Notes: a model not told the origin generated them from the sequence alone. Positions 18,637-27,565 are shown, counted from the stretch's first letter. The stretch is 64,000 nt of DNA from Sporosarcina beigongshangi (GCF_016820535.1 NZ_JADHDY010000018.1:45205-109204), one strand, 5' to 3'. Program-made: numbers and translations.

Positions 18637-20919
18637 TCAGTGGACGAGTGCCTCCCTGGCGTCCAGCGGCACCGATGCGGGGCAGCCTGAGCCCACGGTG
18701 ACCACCGTGTCCCGGACCTTCACGGACACTGTGGCGGGCCCGTCGTAGCTGAAAGTGATCGCTTCGTGGGTGAGGGAGACGCCGAGCAGACCGCCACGCA
18801 TCTTGAGCTGGAAGTCCAGTCCGTCCCATCCTGCGGGCAGGCGGGGGTCGAAGTAGAGCATGAGCCCCTGGTCGCGCATGCCGGCGAAACCTGACACGAG
18901 GGAGCTCCAAATGCCGCCGGCGGAGGCGATGTGCACGCCGTCGACCGTGTTGTTGTGGGAATCATCCAGGTCGATGAACACGGCCTCGGTGAAGTGCTCC
19001 AGCGCCTCCATCGGATAGCCCACCTCGGCAGCCATGATGCCCTGCACGCAGGCAGAAAGGGTGGAGTCGCCGGTGGTGATCGGGTCGTAGAACTCGAAGG
19101 CGCGTCGTTTTTCGTCGGCCGTGAACTCCTGCCACTGCAGGAACATGGCCAGCACCGTGTCGGCCTGCTTGAGCACTTGGTGGCGGTAGATGACCAGGGG
19201 GTGGAAGTGCAGCAGCAGCGGGTACTTGTCCCGGGGCGTGTTCCAGTCCCAGGGCTCCAGGGTCATGAAGTCGTTGTCCTGCGCGTAGACGTTGTGGGTC
19301 CGGTCGAAGGGCAGGTGCATGCGGTCGGCAGCCTCCTGCCAGACGGTGCGCTCCTCATCCGAAACATCATCGCGGCGGCAGGCGGCGGCGGCGCGCAGGT
19401 TGAAACGCGCCATGACGTTCGTATACAGATTGTCATTGACCACCGCCGTGTACTCGTCCGGACCGGTCACCCCGTGAATGTGGAACGCGCCGTCCGCGCC
19501 GAAGAAGCCCAGCGAGACCCACATCCGCGCCGTCTCGACCAGCAGGTCCCTCGCCTGGTTGTCGCGGAACGTGTGGTCTCCGGATGCCCACACGTAGCGG
19601 TTGGCGGCAAAGGCGATGGCCGCGCCGATGTGGAATTGCGCGGTGCCCGCCGCATAGTATGCGCTGGCTTCCAACCCGCCGATGGTGCGCCACGGGAACA
19701 ATGCGCCGTCAATGCTCAGCTCCGTGGCCCGCACCCGTGCCAGGGGCAGCAGCTTGTGCCGGAACAACAGCACATTCCGGGCCGCTTCCGGGTTCGTGTA
19801 GCTCAGGTACGGCAGCAGGTAGATCTCCTGGTCCCAGAAGTAGTGGCCCTCGTAGCCGGAACCCGTCACGCCCTTGGCGGGGATCCCCGCCACGTCGGCG
19901 CGGGCCGTTGCCTGGGCCAGCTGGAACAGGTTCCAGCGGACCGCCTGCTGCAGTTCCTCGCCGCCGCCGACCACGATGTCGCTCGTGGCCCAGTAGCGGC
20001 CGTAGTGCGAGGCGCTGTCGGCAAAGACCTCTGCGACGGGGCGAAGCGCCGCCGCGGCTGCGGACACCACGTCCAAGTCCTCGCCTTCGTCGGCGACGGC
20101 GTAGCTGACCGACTTTTCAAGGGCCACGGTTTCCCCGGCGGGCACGGCCAGCACAAACCGCACCGTGCTGACATCCTGGCCCGCCATCGTCTCGACTGCC
20201 TGCACACCGCCGGAGAGTGCATGGTCCACGGCGACCCCCACCCTTTGGCGGGACTCGGCCGTCTGCCAGGACATGCGCAGCGATCCGTCCGTGCCGTCCA
20301 TCTGGAGCGGCAGCAGGACGCGCCCGGCGTGGCGGCCCGAGCGGCGTGGGTCGGCAGCGGCGGTTTCCTCCACCGGCTGGTCCTGGCGGTTCACGAGCGC
20401 GGAAGTAATGTCCACGGAGACCATCCGGTCGCTCGTGAGCTCCAGTGAAAGTGCCAGGTTGCCGCGCACGGCAAAGCCCACGGCCCGGCGCCCCACCGTC
20501 TGCACCACGGCCCCTGAGCGGCAGGCCCAGGTGACCGCCGTCGTATAGATGCCGGTGGCAAAGTCCACGGTCCGCCGATAGTCCAGGACGGTGGAGCCTT
20601 CCAGCGACAGCTCTTCGCCGTCGATGACCACCGTGTAATTGTTGGCGTCCGGAACATGCAGGATCCGCTGCCCGGTGCGGGCGAATCCAAATGCATTCTC
20701 GGCATGCTTGATATCCCACGTCTCGTGGAACCCGTTGATGAACGTGCCCGGCAGTGCGACGTCGGCCGGGGACCAGTGGGCGCCGCGGATGCCCAGGTGC
20801 CCGTTGCCCAGGGCGAATATGGTTTCCAGTGCGCCAGCCTTGTCAGGGGCGTGGGACGTTTCCACCAACCTCCAGGGGTCGGCGGGGAAGCGGATGCGGT
20901 CCGAAGAGATGAGTGCCAT
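18637..20919 (-). CDS. Glycoside hydrolase family 65 phosphorylase
   Basis: A 760-residue GH65 enzyme of the maltose/trehalose/kojibiose phosphorylase type. These cleave an alpha-disaccharide with phosphate to beta-glucose-1-phosphate plus sugar. It has an N-terminal beta-sandwich (to about residue 260), an (alpha/alpha)6 barrel with WDQEIYLLPYLSYTNPEAARN, the catalytic acid Glu489 in VTGPDEYTAVVNDN, a phosphate-loop region, and a small C-terminal beta domain. The next gene upstream is beta-phosphoglucomutase, which would convert beta-Glc-1-P to Glc-6-P, so a phosphorylase is more likely than a hydrolase. The disaccharide specificity cannot be set from sequence. No sugar transporter is adjacent. 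Confidence 0.92.
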   Translation of the reverse strand: MALISSDRIRFPADPWRLVETSHAPDKAGALETIFALGNGHLGIRGAHWSPADVALPGTFINGFHETWDIKHAENAFGFARTGQRILHVPDANNYTVVIDGEELSLEGSTVLDYRRTVDFATGIYTTAVTWACRSGAVVQTVGRRAVGFAVRGNLALSLELTSDRMVSVDITSALVNRQDQPVEETAAADPRRSGRHAGRVLLPLQMDGTDGSLRMSWQTAESRQRVGVAVDHALSGGVQAVETMAGQDVSTVRFVLAVPAGETVALEKSVSYAVADEGEDLDVVSAAAAALRPVAEVFADSASHYGRYWATSDIVVGGGEELQQAVRWNLFQLAQATARADVAGIPAKGVTGSGYEGHYFWDQEIYLLPYLSYTNPEAARNVLLFRHKLLPLARVRATELSIDGALFPWRTIGGLEASAYYAAGTAQFHIGAAIAFAANRYVWASGDHTFRDNQARDLLVETARMWVSLGFFGADGAFHIHGVTGPDEYTAVVNDNLYTNVMARFNLRAAAACRRDDVSDEERTVWQEAADRMHLPFDRTHNVYAQDNDFMTLEPWDWNTPRDKYPLLLHFHPLVIYRHQVLKQADTVLAMFLQWQEFTADEKRRAFEFYDPITTGDSTLSACVQGIMAAEVGYPMEALEHFTEAVFIDLDDSHNNTVDGVHIASAGGIWSSLVSGFAGMRDQGLMLYFDPRLPAGWDGLDFQLKMRGGLLGVSLTHEAITFSYDGPATVSVKVRDTVVTVGSGCPASVPLDAREALVH

Positions 20920-21011
20920 GTCGGTAGCGGGTCCTTGTTGCGAAATGGTGTTGGATGGCGGGTGGTGGTTCTGGGCGCCGGTGCACGGTGTGGGCGGGGC
21001 GGCGCCGGCTG

Positions 21012-21743
21012 CTACAGGAGTTCGGCGAGGTCGTCCACGACGTAGCTGGCCCCGGCGTCGAGCAGGGTTTGTGCCCCGGCGCCGCGGTTGACGCCGATCA
21101 CTGAGTGGAAGTCCGCCCCGGCGCCGGCCTGGACACCGGAGACGGCATCCTCCACGACGATGCACGTGTTGGCCGGCAAACCGAGCCGTTCGGCCGCATA
21201 CAGGTAGGTGGCGGGGTCAGGCTTGCCCGGCAGGCCCTTGGCGTTGGCGACGAGCCCGTCCACCACCACCGGGAAGTGGCGGGACAGTCCGGCTGCCTCC
21301 AGCACGGCGGGCGCGTTGCGGGAGGAAGAGACGACAGCCAGGACCAGTCCCCGGGACTCGGCCTCGGCGATGAACCGCACCGACCCGGGGTAGGGGGCGA
21401 CGCCGTCGTTGGCGATGATGTCATTGAAGACCTTGTTCTTGCGGTTCCCCAGGCCGTGGACCGTCTCCAGCGAGGGCTCGTCACCCAGCCCGCCCTCGGG
21501 CAGCGTGATGCCGCGCGAGGTGAGGAAGTCCCGGACGCCATCAAAGCGCGGCTTGCCGTCGATATGCTCAAAATAATCGCTTCCGCGGTATCCGTCGGCG
21601 GATCCGATGCTGCCGAGATAGCCGTCGAACAGGTGCTGCCACGCCTTCTCGTGGACATCCGCCGTGGGGGTGAGCACGCCGTCGAGGTCGAAAAGGACAG
21701 CCTTGGCGCCGGACCACGGATTGGAGGGGGAGGAGGTGGTCAT
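21012..21743 (-). CDS. pgmB: Beta-phosphoglucomutase (HAD superfamily)
   Basis: A 243-residue HAD hydrolase-like mutase. It has nucleophile Asp19 and acid/base Asp21 in FDLDGVLTPT, a cap domain with GVRDFLTSRGI, motif II Ser in VVSSSRNAPAVLEAAGL, a Lys in the KGLPGKPDP segment, and motif III/IV VVEDAVSGVQAG. It interconverts beta-glucose-1-phosphate and glucose-6-phosphate in the cytosol, matching the GH65 phosphorylase 92 nt downstream. The start at 21743 begins the conserved domain; the frame upstream is open but not protein-like. It is the middle gene of a lacI-pgmB-GH65 operon. Confidence 0.93.
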   Translation of the reverse strand: MTTSSPSNPWSGAKAVLFDLDGVLTPTADVHEKAWQHLFDGYLGSIGSADGYRGSDYFEHIDGKPRFDGVRDFLTSRGITLPEGGLGDEPSLETVHGLGNRKNKVFNDIIANDGVAPYPGSVRFIAEAESRGLVLAVVSSSRNAPAVLEAAGLSRHFPVVVDGLVANAKGLPGKPDPATYLYAAERLGLPANTCIVVEDAVSGVQAGAGADFHSVIGVNRGAGAQTLLDAGASYVVDDLAELL

Positions 21744-21873
21744 GGGGGTCCTTTCGGAACGGTGTGCACCGCGGGTGGCGATGCGGGAAAAATCATGTGG
21801 CGGGCTGGAACGGATGTTGCTCGGAGCCGGTGGTGGATCGGTCGGTGCCGGACCTTGGCCGGAGGCAGCCGGC

Positions 21874-22902
21874 TCAGCGTCTTCGGCGGCTGCTGGAACG
21901 GGCCAGCAGCGAAGTGGGAAGCAGGTGGTTGGCCGGTTCCGGGGCGGAGTCCGGTTTGTGCAGGCGATCCACGAGGAGGTTGGCGCCAAAGGCGCCCTGG
22001 TCCGCCACGGGCTGCTGCACGGTGCTCAATCCCAGGAAATCGCTCATCGGGTGCTCATCCAGCCCCACGATGGACATGTTCTTGGGGGCGGACAGGCCGT
22101 GTTCCCGCAGCGCGGCCATGGCTCCAAACGCGGTTTCATCGCATCCGGCGAAGACTGCCGTGGGCATCCTGCGGTTTTCAATGAGCTCGGTCATGGCCTG
22201 CCGCCCGCCGTCGATGGTGGAGGGGGCGTTCACCACAAGGTCTGCATCCACTGTCAGGTCATGGTCGGTCAAGGCTTCCGTGAAGCCGCGGAGCCTGTCT
22301 GATGCCGTCAGCACGGAACGGCTGCCCTTTTCCCGGTCACACAGGATGGCCAGGTCCCAGTGCCCCAGGTCCAGCAGGTGCCCGGTGGCCATCCGGGCTG
22401 CCAGGACATTGTCGATGCCCACGTTATCCCAGGGCACGTCGTACATGCCCACGCTGGCCACCGCCAGGGAGGAGGCGGCCAGTGCCTGAATCTGCCCGTC
22501 AGTGAGCTCCACATTGATCAGCAGGACGCCGTCGACCTTTTGCGCAAGGCCCGGCAGGTCGCCAAAGATGCGGCTGTGCACGGACGGGTCGTTGCGCAGG
22601 CTGATGAGCATGGTGTCCAGTCCGCTGTCGGCAAAGACCTGCTCCGCCGCTTCCACGGCATGGGCAAAAAACCAGGTGGTTGCGGTGGGTGTGATGATGG
22701 CGACGGAGCGGGTGCTTCCGCCGGCCAGGCGCGAGGCAGCCGCCGACGCCACATACCCCAGCTTGGCCGCGGCCCCGGCCACCCTGCCCTGCGCACTCTC
22801 CGAAACATTCGGCAGTCCGCGCAGCGCCCGCGACACCGTGCAGATGGACAATCCCGCCAGCAGGGCAACATCCTGGATGGTGGCGCGCTGAACCTCAGTC
22901 AT
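21874..22902 (-). CDS. LacI-family transcriptional regulator
   Basis: A 342-residue LacI/GalR repressor: helix-turn-helix at residues ~7-30 (ATIQDVALLAGLSICTVSRAL), hinge helix with the ASAAASRLAGG segment, then a periplasmic-binding-protein-like effector domain (VAIITPTATTWFFAHAVEAAEQ and AVFAGCDETAFGAMAALREHG). It precedes pgmB and the GH65 gene in the same direction. A perfect 16-bp palindrome with a central CG lies 176 nt upstream of its start and is its likely operator, so autoregulation and control of the disaccharide genes is inferred. The inducer is probably the phosphorolysed disaccharide or its product. Confidence 0.92.
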   Translation of the reverse strand: MTEVQRATIQDVALLAGLSICTVSRALRGLPNVSESAQGRVAGAAAKLGYVASAAASRLAGGSTRSVAIITPTATTWFFAHAVEAAEQVFADSGLDTMLISLRNDPSVHSRIFGDLPGLAQKVDGVLLINVELTDGQIQALAASSLAVASVGMYDVPWDNVGIDNVLAARMATGHLLDLGHWDLAILCDREKGSRSVLTASDRLRGFTEALTDHDLTVDADLVVNAPSTIDGGRQAMTELIENRRMPTAVFAGCDETAFGAMAALREHGLSAPKNMSIVGLDEHPMSDFLGLSTVQQPVADQGAFGANLLVDRLHKPDSAPEPANHLLPTSLLARSSSRRRR

Positions 22903-23077
22903 CAAACACGGCGTGGGGCCCTTCCTCTCATTGCACTGTGGTCGCAACACCTTGATTCTTGGGCTGCGCATGCGGTACGGCGGTCCGGGCCGGCAGCCTG
23001 TTGGGGTCTCTTGCACAGGACGGCACCGCTTTGTTGGCGATTTCCCCGGGCAGGGAAAAGCCACCACAACGACACCA

Positions 23078-23093
23078 TTGTAAGCGCTTACAA
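23078..23093. promoter_or_regulatory. LacI-type operator palindrome
   Basis: TTGTAAGCGCTTACAA is a perfect 16-bp palindrome with the central CG typical of LacI/GalR-family operators. It stands upstream of the LacI-family gene (start 22902) and is the only such site seen in this operon's leader. Confidence 0.75.
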
Positions 23094-23144
23094 GAGGGTG
23101 GTGCAATGTGGCTGCACCACCGGTGCCGGAGGTCGGCGCGGCAG

Positions 23145-23801
23145 CTATTGAAGCAGGTGGAGGTCCCCGGGCGTGTCCACGTCGGCGCCGTCGGTGAAGG
23201 GGCTGAAATCAACCACGTCCACCAGCTCGGCATGAGCCTGAAGGTAGTCGCGGGCGGCGGAATCGCCCGACGCTGCGGCGGCGGCTCCGGCGGCGTGGTC
23301 AAGGGGGAACAGCACGGGATTTCCCCGCCGCAGGGGCGGACGGGCACCGCCGCGGCGGGGAACGTTGGTGGTGGCACCGTGGCCGGAACGGTAGCCGGCT
23401 GCCGTGATTCTGCCGGGCCGGTGCAGGGATAGCAGCGTGGAGACAAGGGCCGAGTCCATGCCGGGCTGGTCAACCAGCGCCACCAGGACGGTTCCGTCCG
23501 CAGGCGGCGGCTGCCCCTGTCCGTCCAGCGCCGCGGCAACCCCGACGGCAAAGGAGCTTCCCATGCCCTCCTGCCAGCGGGGATTCTCCACGAACCGGCA
23601 TCTTGGGGGCAGCGGGACGGCCCGAACGTCCCCTGCCGCGGCACCGATCACCACCACCACCTCGGAGCAGCCGCCCCGGAGCAGCTCGCCCGCCGCATGG
23701 GCCAGCAGGGTGGCGCCGCGGAAAGGCAGGAGCGCCTTCGGGCCCATCCCCAGTCGGGTCCCGGCACCTGCCGCCAGCAAAACCGCCGTCGTGCGTGTCA
23801 T
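23145..23801 (-). CDS. MobA-like nucleotidyltransferase (Moco cytidylyl/guanylyltransferase type)
   Basis: A 218-residue NTP_transf_3-family protein with the nucleotide-binding start VLLAAGAGTRLGMGPKALLPF, the Mg-binding VALVDQPGM region and the family's C-terminal DVDTPGDL. The closest family pattern is MocA, which adds CMP to the molybdenum cofactor for xanthine dehydrogenase-type enzymes. It lies 6 kb upstream of the cox-like operon on the same strand, beyond the sugar genes, so a role in making the MCD cofactor for CoxL is plausible but inferred. Other members of this family act on sugars or guanine cofactors. Confidence 0.82.
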   Translation of the reverse strand: MTRTTAVLLAAGAGTRLGMGPKALLPFRGATLLAHAAGELLRGGCSEVVVVIGAAAGDVRAVPLPPRCRFVENPRWQEGMGSSFAVGVAAALDGQGQPPPADGTVLVALVDQPGMDSALVSTLLSLHRPGRITAAGYRSGHGATTNVPRRGGARPPLRRGNPVLFPLDHAAGAAAAASGDSAARDYLQAHAELVDVVDFSPFTDGADVDTPGDLHLLQ

Positions 23802-23921
23802 GGCACAACCATAGCGGTCTGCCACGTCACCAACGGAGGATTCCGGCCCGGGCGGTCCCGCGTGCTGCGCCGGATCGGGCTGGTGGTGGAGATTGTCGGT
23901 GCGGGCGGGGATGATGTGGGC

Positions 23922-24215
23922 ATGTGGATAGCCTGGATCGAATTTGACCTGCTGCTCGGCGATGTCCATTCGCTGAAGGGCAAGCGGTCGGTCGTGCGTC
24001 CCGTCCTTGCCGAGATTCGCAGGAGATTCGATGTGTCGGTGGCGGAGGTGGACCACCAGGACCTCCACCGCCGCGCCATGGTCGGGGTGGGACTGGTCTC
24101 CGGCCAGAGGGCCCACGCGGTCGAGGTGCTGGACGCAGTCGAAAACCATGTGGCCAGCCTGCCGGAGGTGGATTTGCTCAGTGCCCGGCGCAGGCTGGTC
24201 AGCAGCGACGATTGA
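23922..24215 (+). CDS. DUF503 domain-containing protein
   Basis: A 97-residue protein that fits DUF503 over its full length (MWIAWIEFDLLLGDVHSLKGKRSVVRPVLAEIRRRFDVS in pieces, then VAEVDHQDLHRRAMVGVGLVS and a C-terminal amphipathic helix). In many bacteria DUF503 genes lie near rbfA and translation factors; here it stands alone, followed by the peptide-release gene arfB on the other strand. An in-frame GTG at 23916 is an alternative start. Function is unknown; ribosome-related roles have been suggested for the family only from gene neighbourhood. Confidence 0.82.
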   Translation: MWIAWIEFDLLLGDVHSLKGKRSVVRPVLAEIRRRFDVSVAEVDHQDLHRRAMVGVGLVSGQRAHAVEVLDAVENHVASLPEVDLLSARRRLVSSDD

Positions 24216-24225
24216 ATGCCGCGTC

Positions 24226-24648
24226 TCAGTCCGTCGGCGGACGCCTCCGCAGCGACTTCGTCGCCGAACGCTGCTGCTTGGCGGCCTGGTGCCGCCTCTT
24301 GGAGCCGCGTGTCGGCTTGGTTGGCCGGCGGGCTGTGGGCGGGGGAGCGAGCGCCGCGGCCACCAATGCACCCAGCTTCTCCATGGCGATTTCCCGGTTA
24401 CGCAGCTGTGAGCGCTGTTCATGCGCCGTCACCGTCAGCACCCCGCCCGCGAGCCGCCGCCCGAGCTGCGCCAGCACAACCGCCCGCTGTTCCTCGGTCA
24501 ACACCGATGATTCGGCCACGTTCCACAGCAGTTCGACCCGGCTGTCGGAGGTGTTCACGTGCTGCCCGCCCGGCCCCGACGACCGCGAAAAGCGCCAGCG
24601 CAGCTCCGCAGCGGGAATCGTCAGCTCGGGGCCCGCCTCAATGTCCAT
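24226..24648 (-). CDS. arfB: Peptidyl-tRNA hydrolase ArfB (stalled-ribosome rescue)
   Basis: A 140-residue release factor-like protein, the usual ArfB/YaeJ length. The catalytic GGQ is at residues 27-29 in SRSSGPGGQHVN, followed by the class I RF fold, and the C-terminal ~35 residues are very basic (RRPTKPTRGSKRRHQAAKQQ). In ArfB the basic tail enters the empty mRNA channel of stalled ribosomes, and GGQ then hydrolyses the peptidyl-tRNA. All these features are present, so it should be functional. It is convergent with the DUF503 gene, with 10 nt between the stops. Confidence 0.93.
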   Translation of the reverse strand: MDIEAGPELTIPAAELRWRFSRSSGPGGQHVNTSDSRVELLWNVAESSVLTEEQRAVVLAQLGRRLAGGVLTVTAHEQRSQLRNREIAMEKLGALVAAALAPPPTARRPTKPTRGSKRRHQAAKQQRSATKSLRRRPPTD

Positions 24649-24688
24649 GCCCCCAGTTTGCCACGCCGCCGCGGGGCTGCCGCCCGGG

Positions 24689-25060
24689 CTAGACGTGCTG
24701 GTCGACGATGATGGGGTTGCCGTCCGGGTCCAGGACGATGAAGCTGGCCGGACCGGTGCCGGAGTCGTCTGCGACAGCCTCAAATTCGATCCCCGACTCC
24801 CGCAGGGTGCGCTGGATGTCGCGGACGTCGGTGAAGCGCGGCAGCACTTGTGCGCCCTGGTCCCATCCGGGGTTGAACGTAATCGCGTTCCGTTCGAACA
24901 TGCCCTGGAACAATCCGATCACCGCATCGCCGTTCTTCATGACGAGCCACTTCTGGGCGGCATCGCCCACATGCGGGGAAAATCCGAGTTTCTCGTAGAA
25001 GGCCACTGAGGCATCAATGTCCTTCACGGTGAGACTGACCGAAAACGCGCCTAGTTCCAT
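24689..25060 (-). CDS. VOC-family protein (glyoxalase/bleomycin-resistance fold)
   Basis: A 123-residue vicinal-oxygen-chelate protein built of two beta-alpha-beta-beta-beta halves: FSVSLTVKDIDASVAFYEKLGF at the start and FIVLDPDGNPIIVDQHV at the end. The start at 25060 is supported by GGAG 6 nt upstream; a second ATG at 25072 is possible. Members include glyoxalases, dioxygenases and drug-binding proteins, so the activity cannot be given. The run ITFNPGWDQGAQ with VLPRFTD resembles the large uncharacterised PhnB-like/VOC subgroup. Confidence 0.88.
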   Translation of the reverse strand: MELGAFSVSLTVKDIDASVAFYEKLGFSPHVGDAAQKWLVMKNGDAVIGLFQGMFERNAITFNPGWDQGAQVLPRFTDVRDIQRTLRESGIEFEAVADDSGTGPASFIVLDPDGNPIIVDQHV

Positions 25061-25253
25061 GGTGTGCTCCATTCTCCGGGTGGTGCCTTGTTGATAGCGC
25101 CCGCACCCCGCCTGTGTGGGAGCCGCCTGGCGACGTCCGCGGCCAGGCTCTGGCCAGCCCCGTGCCGGGGGTGCATGATGGAGACAGGCGGCCGTCCGTG
25201 CCGGATGCCGCACCTGCCGGCTTGCCGGCCCGGACTGAAGGAGCTGACCGGCC

Positions 25254-25358
25254 ATGAACATGCTCGGGCTCGCCATTGTCATCGCCGCCATCGTTGTCAT
25301 CACGGTGGTCATGGGGCTTGTTGCCACCCACGGCCAGTACAAGAGGCCCAGCCACTGA
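25254..25358 (+). CDS. Small single-pass membrane protein (34 aa)
   Basis: A short frame encodes one long hydrophobic helix rich in Ile/Val (LGLAIVIAAIVVITVVMGLV) framed by MNM and a hydrophilic, basic tail ending GQYKRPSH. GAAGGAG stands 10 nt before the ATG, a good ribosome binding site for such a small frame. It is unrelated to neighbours in frame and lies between the VOC gene and the AI-2E-family permease. Topology and function are unknown; it could be a membrane-complex accessory peptide. Confidence 0.6.
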   Translation: MNMLGLAIVIAAIVVITVVMGLVATHGQYKRPSH

Positions 25359-25564
25359 CCATCGCCGGCCCCTGACGGCCGCACCGCACGCAGCACGACG
25401 GCGGAACCCGCCCCGGCCGGGGCCGCTGGTTTCGGCGCGTCTCGCCATGTGCTTTCCCTGCCCCTGAAGCACCGCAACAGCTGCCGTGCCGCACAGCGGT
25501 TTGGCGGCCGCGGGGTGCAATAATGGGGCGCGAGCCAATCAACTTGAACAATGGGGAACACAAC

Positions 25565-26749
25565 GTGTCATCAAAGACGCAGGTCTCGGACGAGGCTTCC
25601 GAAGGATCTGCCGGCGCGGGTGCCGTCACCGAGCAATTGGCTGAATCGGACGCGGAAGCGTCGGCTGGTGCCGGCGCGGTCCCCGAGGCAGCCGCTCAGC
25701 CTTCCGGACCCGCGGCGGCTGGCGCGGCTTACGCCGCCGGCGGCGGGCGCATTCTGTTGTACGTGGCGTCGGCGGTCGTTGCACTCGTCGGAGTGTGGCT
25801 CGCCAAGGGAGTGCTGGCACCGGTTGCCGTTGCAGCCGTGATTGTGATCATTGCCCACCCGGTCCGCCGCCCGCTGGAACGACGCGGCTGGCCCGCCTGG
25901 GCCGCCACCACCGCCGTCGTGGCAGTCAGCTTTGCGATTCTGGCAGGACTGGGCCTGCTTCTTGTGGTGGCAACCGCCCAGTTCATCAAGATGCTGCCCA
26001 ACTACACTGACGAATTCGCGGCCGTGGCGGACAACCTGGTATCAGCGCTCGGCTCCCTGGGATTCCACTCCGACACGGCAGCCGGCGCCTTCGACTGGCT
26101 GACTCCGGGCGTCCTTCTCAACGCCGCCTACGGGGTTGCCGATTCCGTCCTTGGCCTGGCCACGGCATTCTTCTTCGTGCTGGCGTACGTTATTTTCATG
26201 GCCGCCGATGCTGCCACGCTGGGCCGCAGGGAGGTGGGTTTTGCCGTGCGCCCGGCCGTCATCGCCGAGCGCTATTTCCGGGGCGTACGCCGGTACTACG
26301 TTGTCAATGCCACCTTCGGCCTGATCGTCGCCGTGGTCGACGGCCTGCTGCTCTGGTGGATGGGCATCCCGGTTCCCATCGTGTGGGCTGTGCTGGCCTT
26401 TGTCACGAACTTCATCCCCAACATCGGATTCGTCATCGGCGTCATCCCGCCGGCCATCTTCGCCGTCGTGGTGGGCGGCTGGCCGCTGGCACTGCTGGTT
26501 GTGGCTGCGTACAGCATCGTCAACGTGGTGCTCCAAGTCATGGTGCAGCCCAAGTTTGTCAGTGACGCGGTCGGTCTCAGCATGACCCTGACGTTCTTCA
26601 GCGTGGTCTTCTGGACCCTCGTCATCGGCCCGATCGGGGCGATCCTGTGCATCCCGCTCACCCTGCTCGTGCGCGCCATCGTCCTGGAAACCAGTCCGCA
26701 AAGCAAGCACCTGCGGGCACTTAGTGGGGACACGGAGCCCGCATCATAG
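25565..26749 (+). CDS. AI-2E family (PF01594) transporter
   Basis: A membrane protein of about 395 residues with an N-terminal low-complexity Ala/Glu/Gly-rich stretch of ~55 residues, then about eight hydrophobic segments of the AI-2E/YhhQ-type permease family. The family-typical C-terminal half has VTNFIPNIGFVIGVIPPAIFAVVVGG and PKFVSDAVGLSMTLTFFSVVFWTLVIGPIGAILCIPLTL in pieces. Family members range from autoinducer-2 exporters to Na+/H+ antiporters, so the cargo is unknown. A GTG at 25565 preceded by GGGGA is taken as start; an in-frame ATG at 25523 would add 14 residues. Confidence 0.9.
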   Translation: MSSKTQVSDEASEGSAGAGAVTEQLAESDAEASAGAGAVPEAAAQPSGPAAAGAAYAAGGGRILLYVASAVVALVGVWLAKGVLAPVAVAAVIVIIAHPVRRPLERRGWPAWAATTAVVAVSFAILAGLGLLLVVATAQFIKMLPNYTDEFAAVADNLVSALGSLGFHSDTAAGAFDWLTPGVLLNAAYGVADSVLGLATAFFFVLAYVIFMAADAATLGRREVGFAVRPAVIAERYFRGVRRYYVVNATFGLIVAVVDGLLLWWMGIPVPIVWAVLAFVTNFIPNIGFVIGVIPPAIFAVVVGGWPLALLVVAAYSIVNVVLQVMVQPKFVSDAVGLSMTLTFFSVVFWTLVIGPIGAILCIPLTLLVRAIVLETSPQSKHLRALSGDTEPAS

Positions 26750-26808
26750 GGCGGACCGCCATGTCCACATCGTGAGAGCGACTTGTCGAACTCCACTACA
26801 CTGGGCCG

Positions 26809-27390
26809 GTGCCCAAACTTCAACCCGTCACAGTCTCCATCGCCAGGACCGTCCAACCCGGCCACCACCGGCAGTTTGCGGCCTGGGCACATGCCGGGCA
26901 GGAGCTGGCCCGGGAATGGCCCGGCTACCTGGGGTCGGGATGGGTGCGGGTCAGCCCCGAGTCCAACGAATGGCACGTCATGTACCGCTTCTCCGACGTG
27001 GAGACGTTGCGGGCCTGGGATGATTCCAATGAGCGCAGGTGGTGGATCGACAGCGGCGGGGGCCTCATGGAGATCACCCGTGTGGAACACCGCACCGGCA
27101 TCGAGGGCTGGTTTGACCAGCCCGGCGACGTCTCCATCACGGTTCCGGAAACCGTGGTGCCGCCGCGGTGGAAACAGGCCGTGGGCATCTTTTTGCCGTT
27201 CTTTCCGCTGAGCCTACTCTCCAACCTCCTCCTTTCGCCGCTGACGGCGGGCTGGCCGCTGGTGCTGGCCGTGCTGCTGAACATCTGCATCCTGACCCCG
27301 CTCATGACCTACCTGCTGTTGCCGCTGAGCACGCGGCTGCTCCGTCCCTGGCTGCACAAACCGCGGAGGGTGCGCAGGACGCGGGGGTAA
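26809..27390 (+). CDS. ABM-domain protein with C-terminal membrane segments
   Basis: A 193-residue protein: residues ~5-95 are an antibiotic biosynthesis monooxygenase-like domain (ARTVQPGHHRQFAAWAHAGQELAREWPGYLG in pieces and WHVMYRFSDVETLRAWDDS). Residues ~120-185 contain two hydrophobic segments and a basic end (RPWLHKPRRVRRTRG). ABM domains with membrane tails form an uncharacterised actinobacterial family. The GTG at 26809 is the start. It is monocistronic, 59 nt after the AI-2E transporter. Catalytic activity is not proven for such fusions. Confidence 0.85.
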   Translation: MPKLQPVTVSIARTVQPGHHRQFAAWAHAGQELAREWPGYLGSGWVRVSPESNEWHVMYRFSDVETLRAWDDSNERRWWIDSGGGLMEITRVEHRTGIEGWFDQPGDVSITVPETVVPPRWKQAVGIFLPFFPLSLLSNLLLSPLTAGWPLVLAVLLNICILTPLMTYLLLPLSTRLLRPWLHKPRRVRRTRG

Positions 27391-27492
27391 CCATGCGCCG
27401 TCGAACCTGGCATTGGTGCGGGCCAAGGGAGGTGCGTCCCGGGACACAGGTGCGGGCGACACCCGCCGGCAGCCACCCAGCCCTTCCCCTCC

Positions 27493-27565
27493 CGTCTATG
27501 ACGCAGTCGTTGCATCAAATCGGCTTGGGATAGCGTTTTCCGCTGCAATAACCGCGTCATAGACG
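27493..27565. repeat. Inverted repeat, 12-bp perfect arms, 49-nt spacer
   Basis: CGTCTATGACGC at 27493-27504 is the reverse complement of GCGTCATAGACG at 27554-27565. Flanking C-rich/G-rich sequence (CCCTTCCCCTC before, AAAGGGAGGG after) extends the complementarity imperfectly. The right arm runs into the remnant gene. It could be an intergenic palindromic repeat unit or the ends of a tiny non-autonomous element. Confidence 0.55.

Noticed and set aside
27493..27565. Insertion sequence
   Set aside because: Only 73 bp between the outer ends, no transposase, and no target-site duplication recognised.
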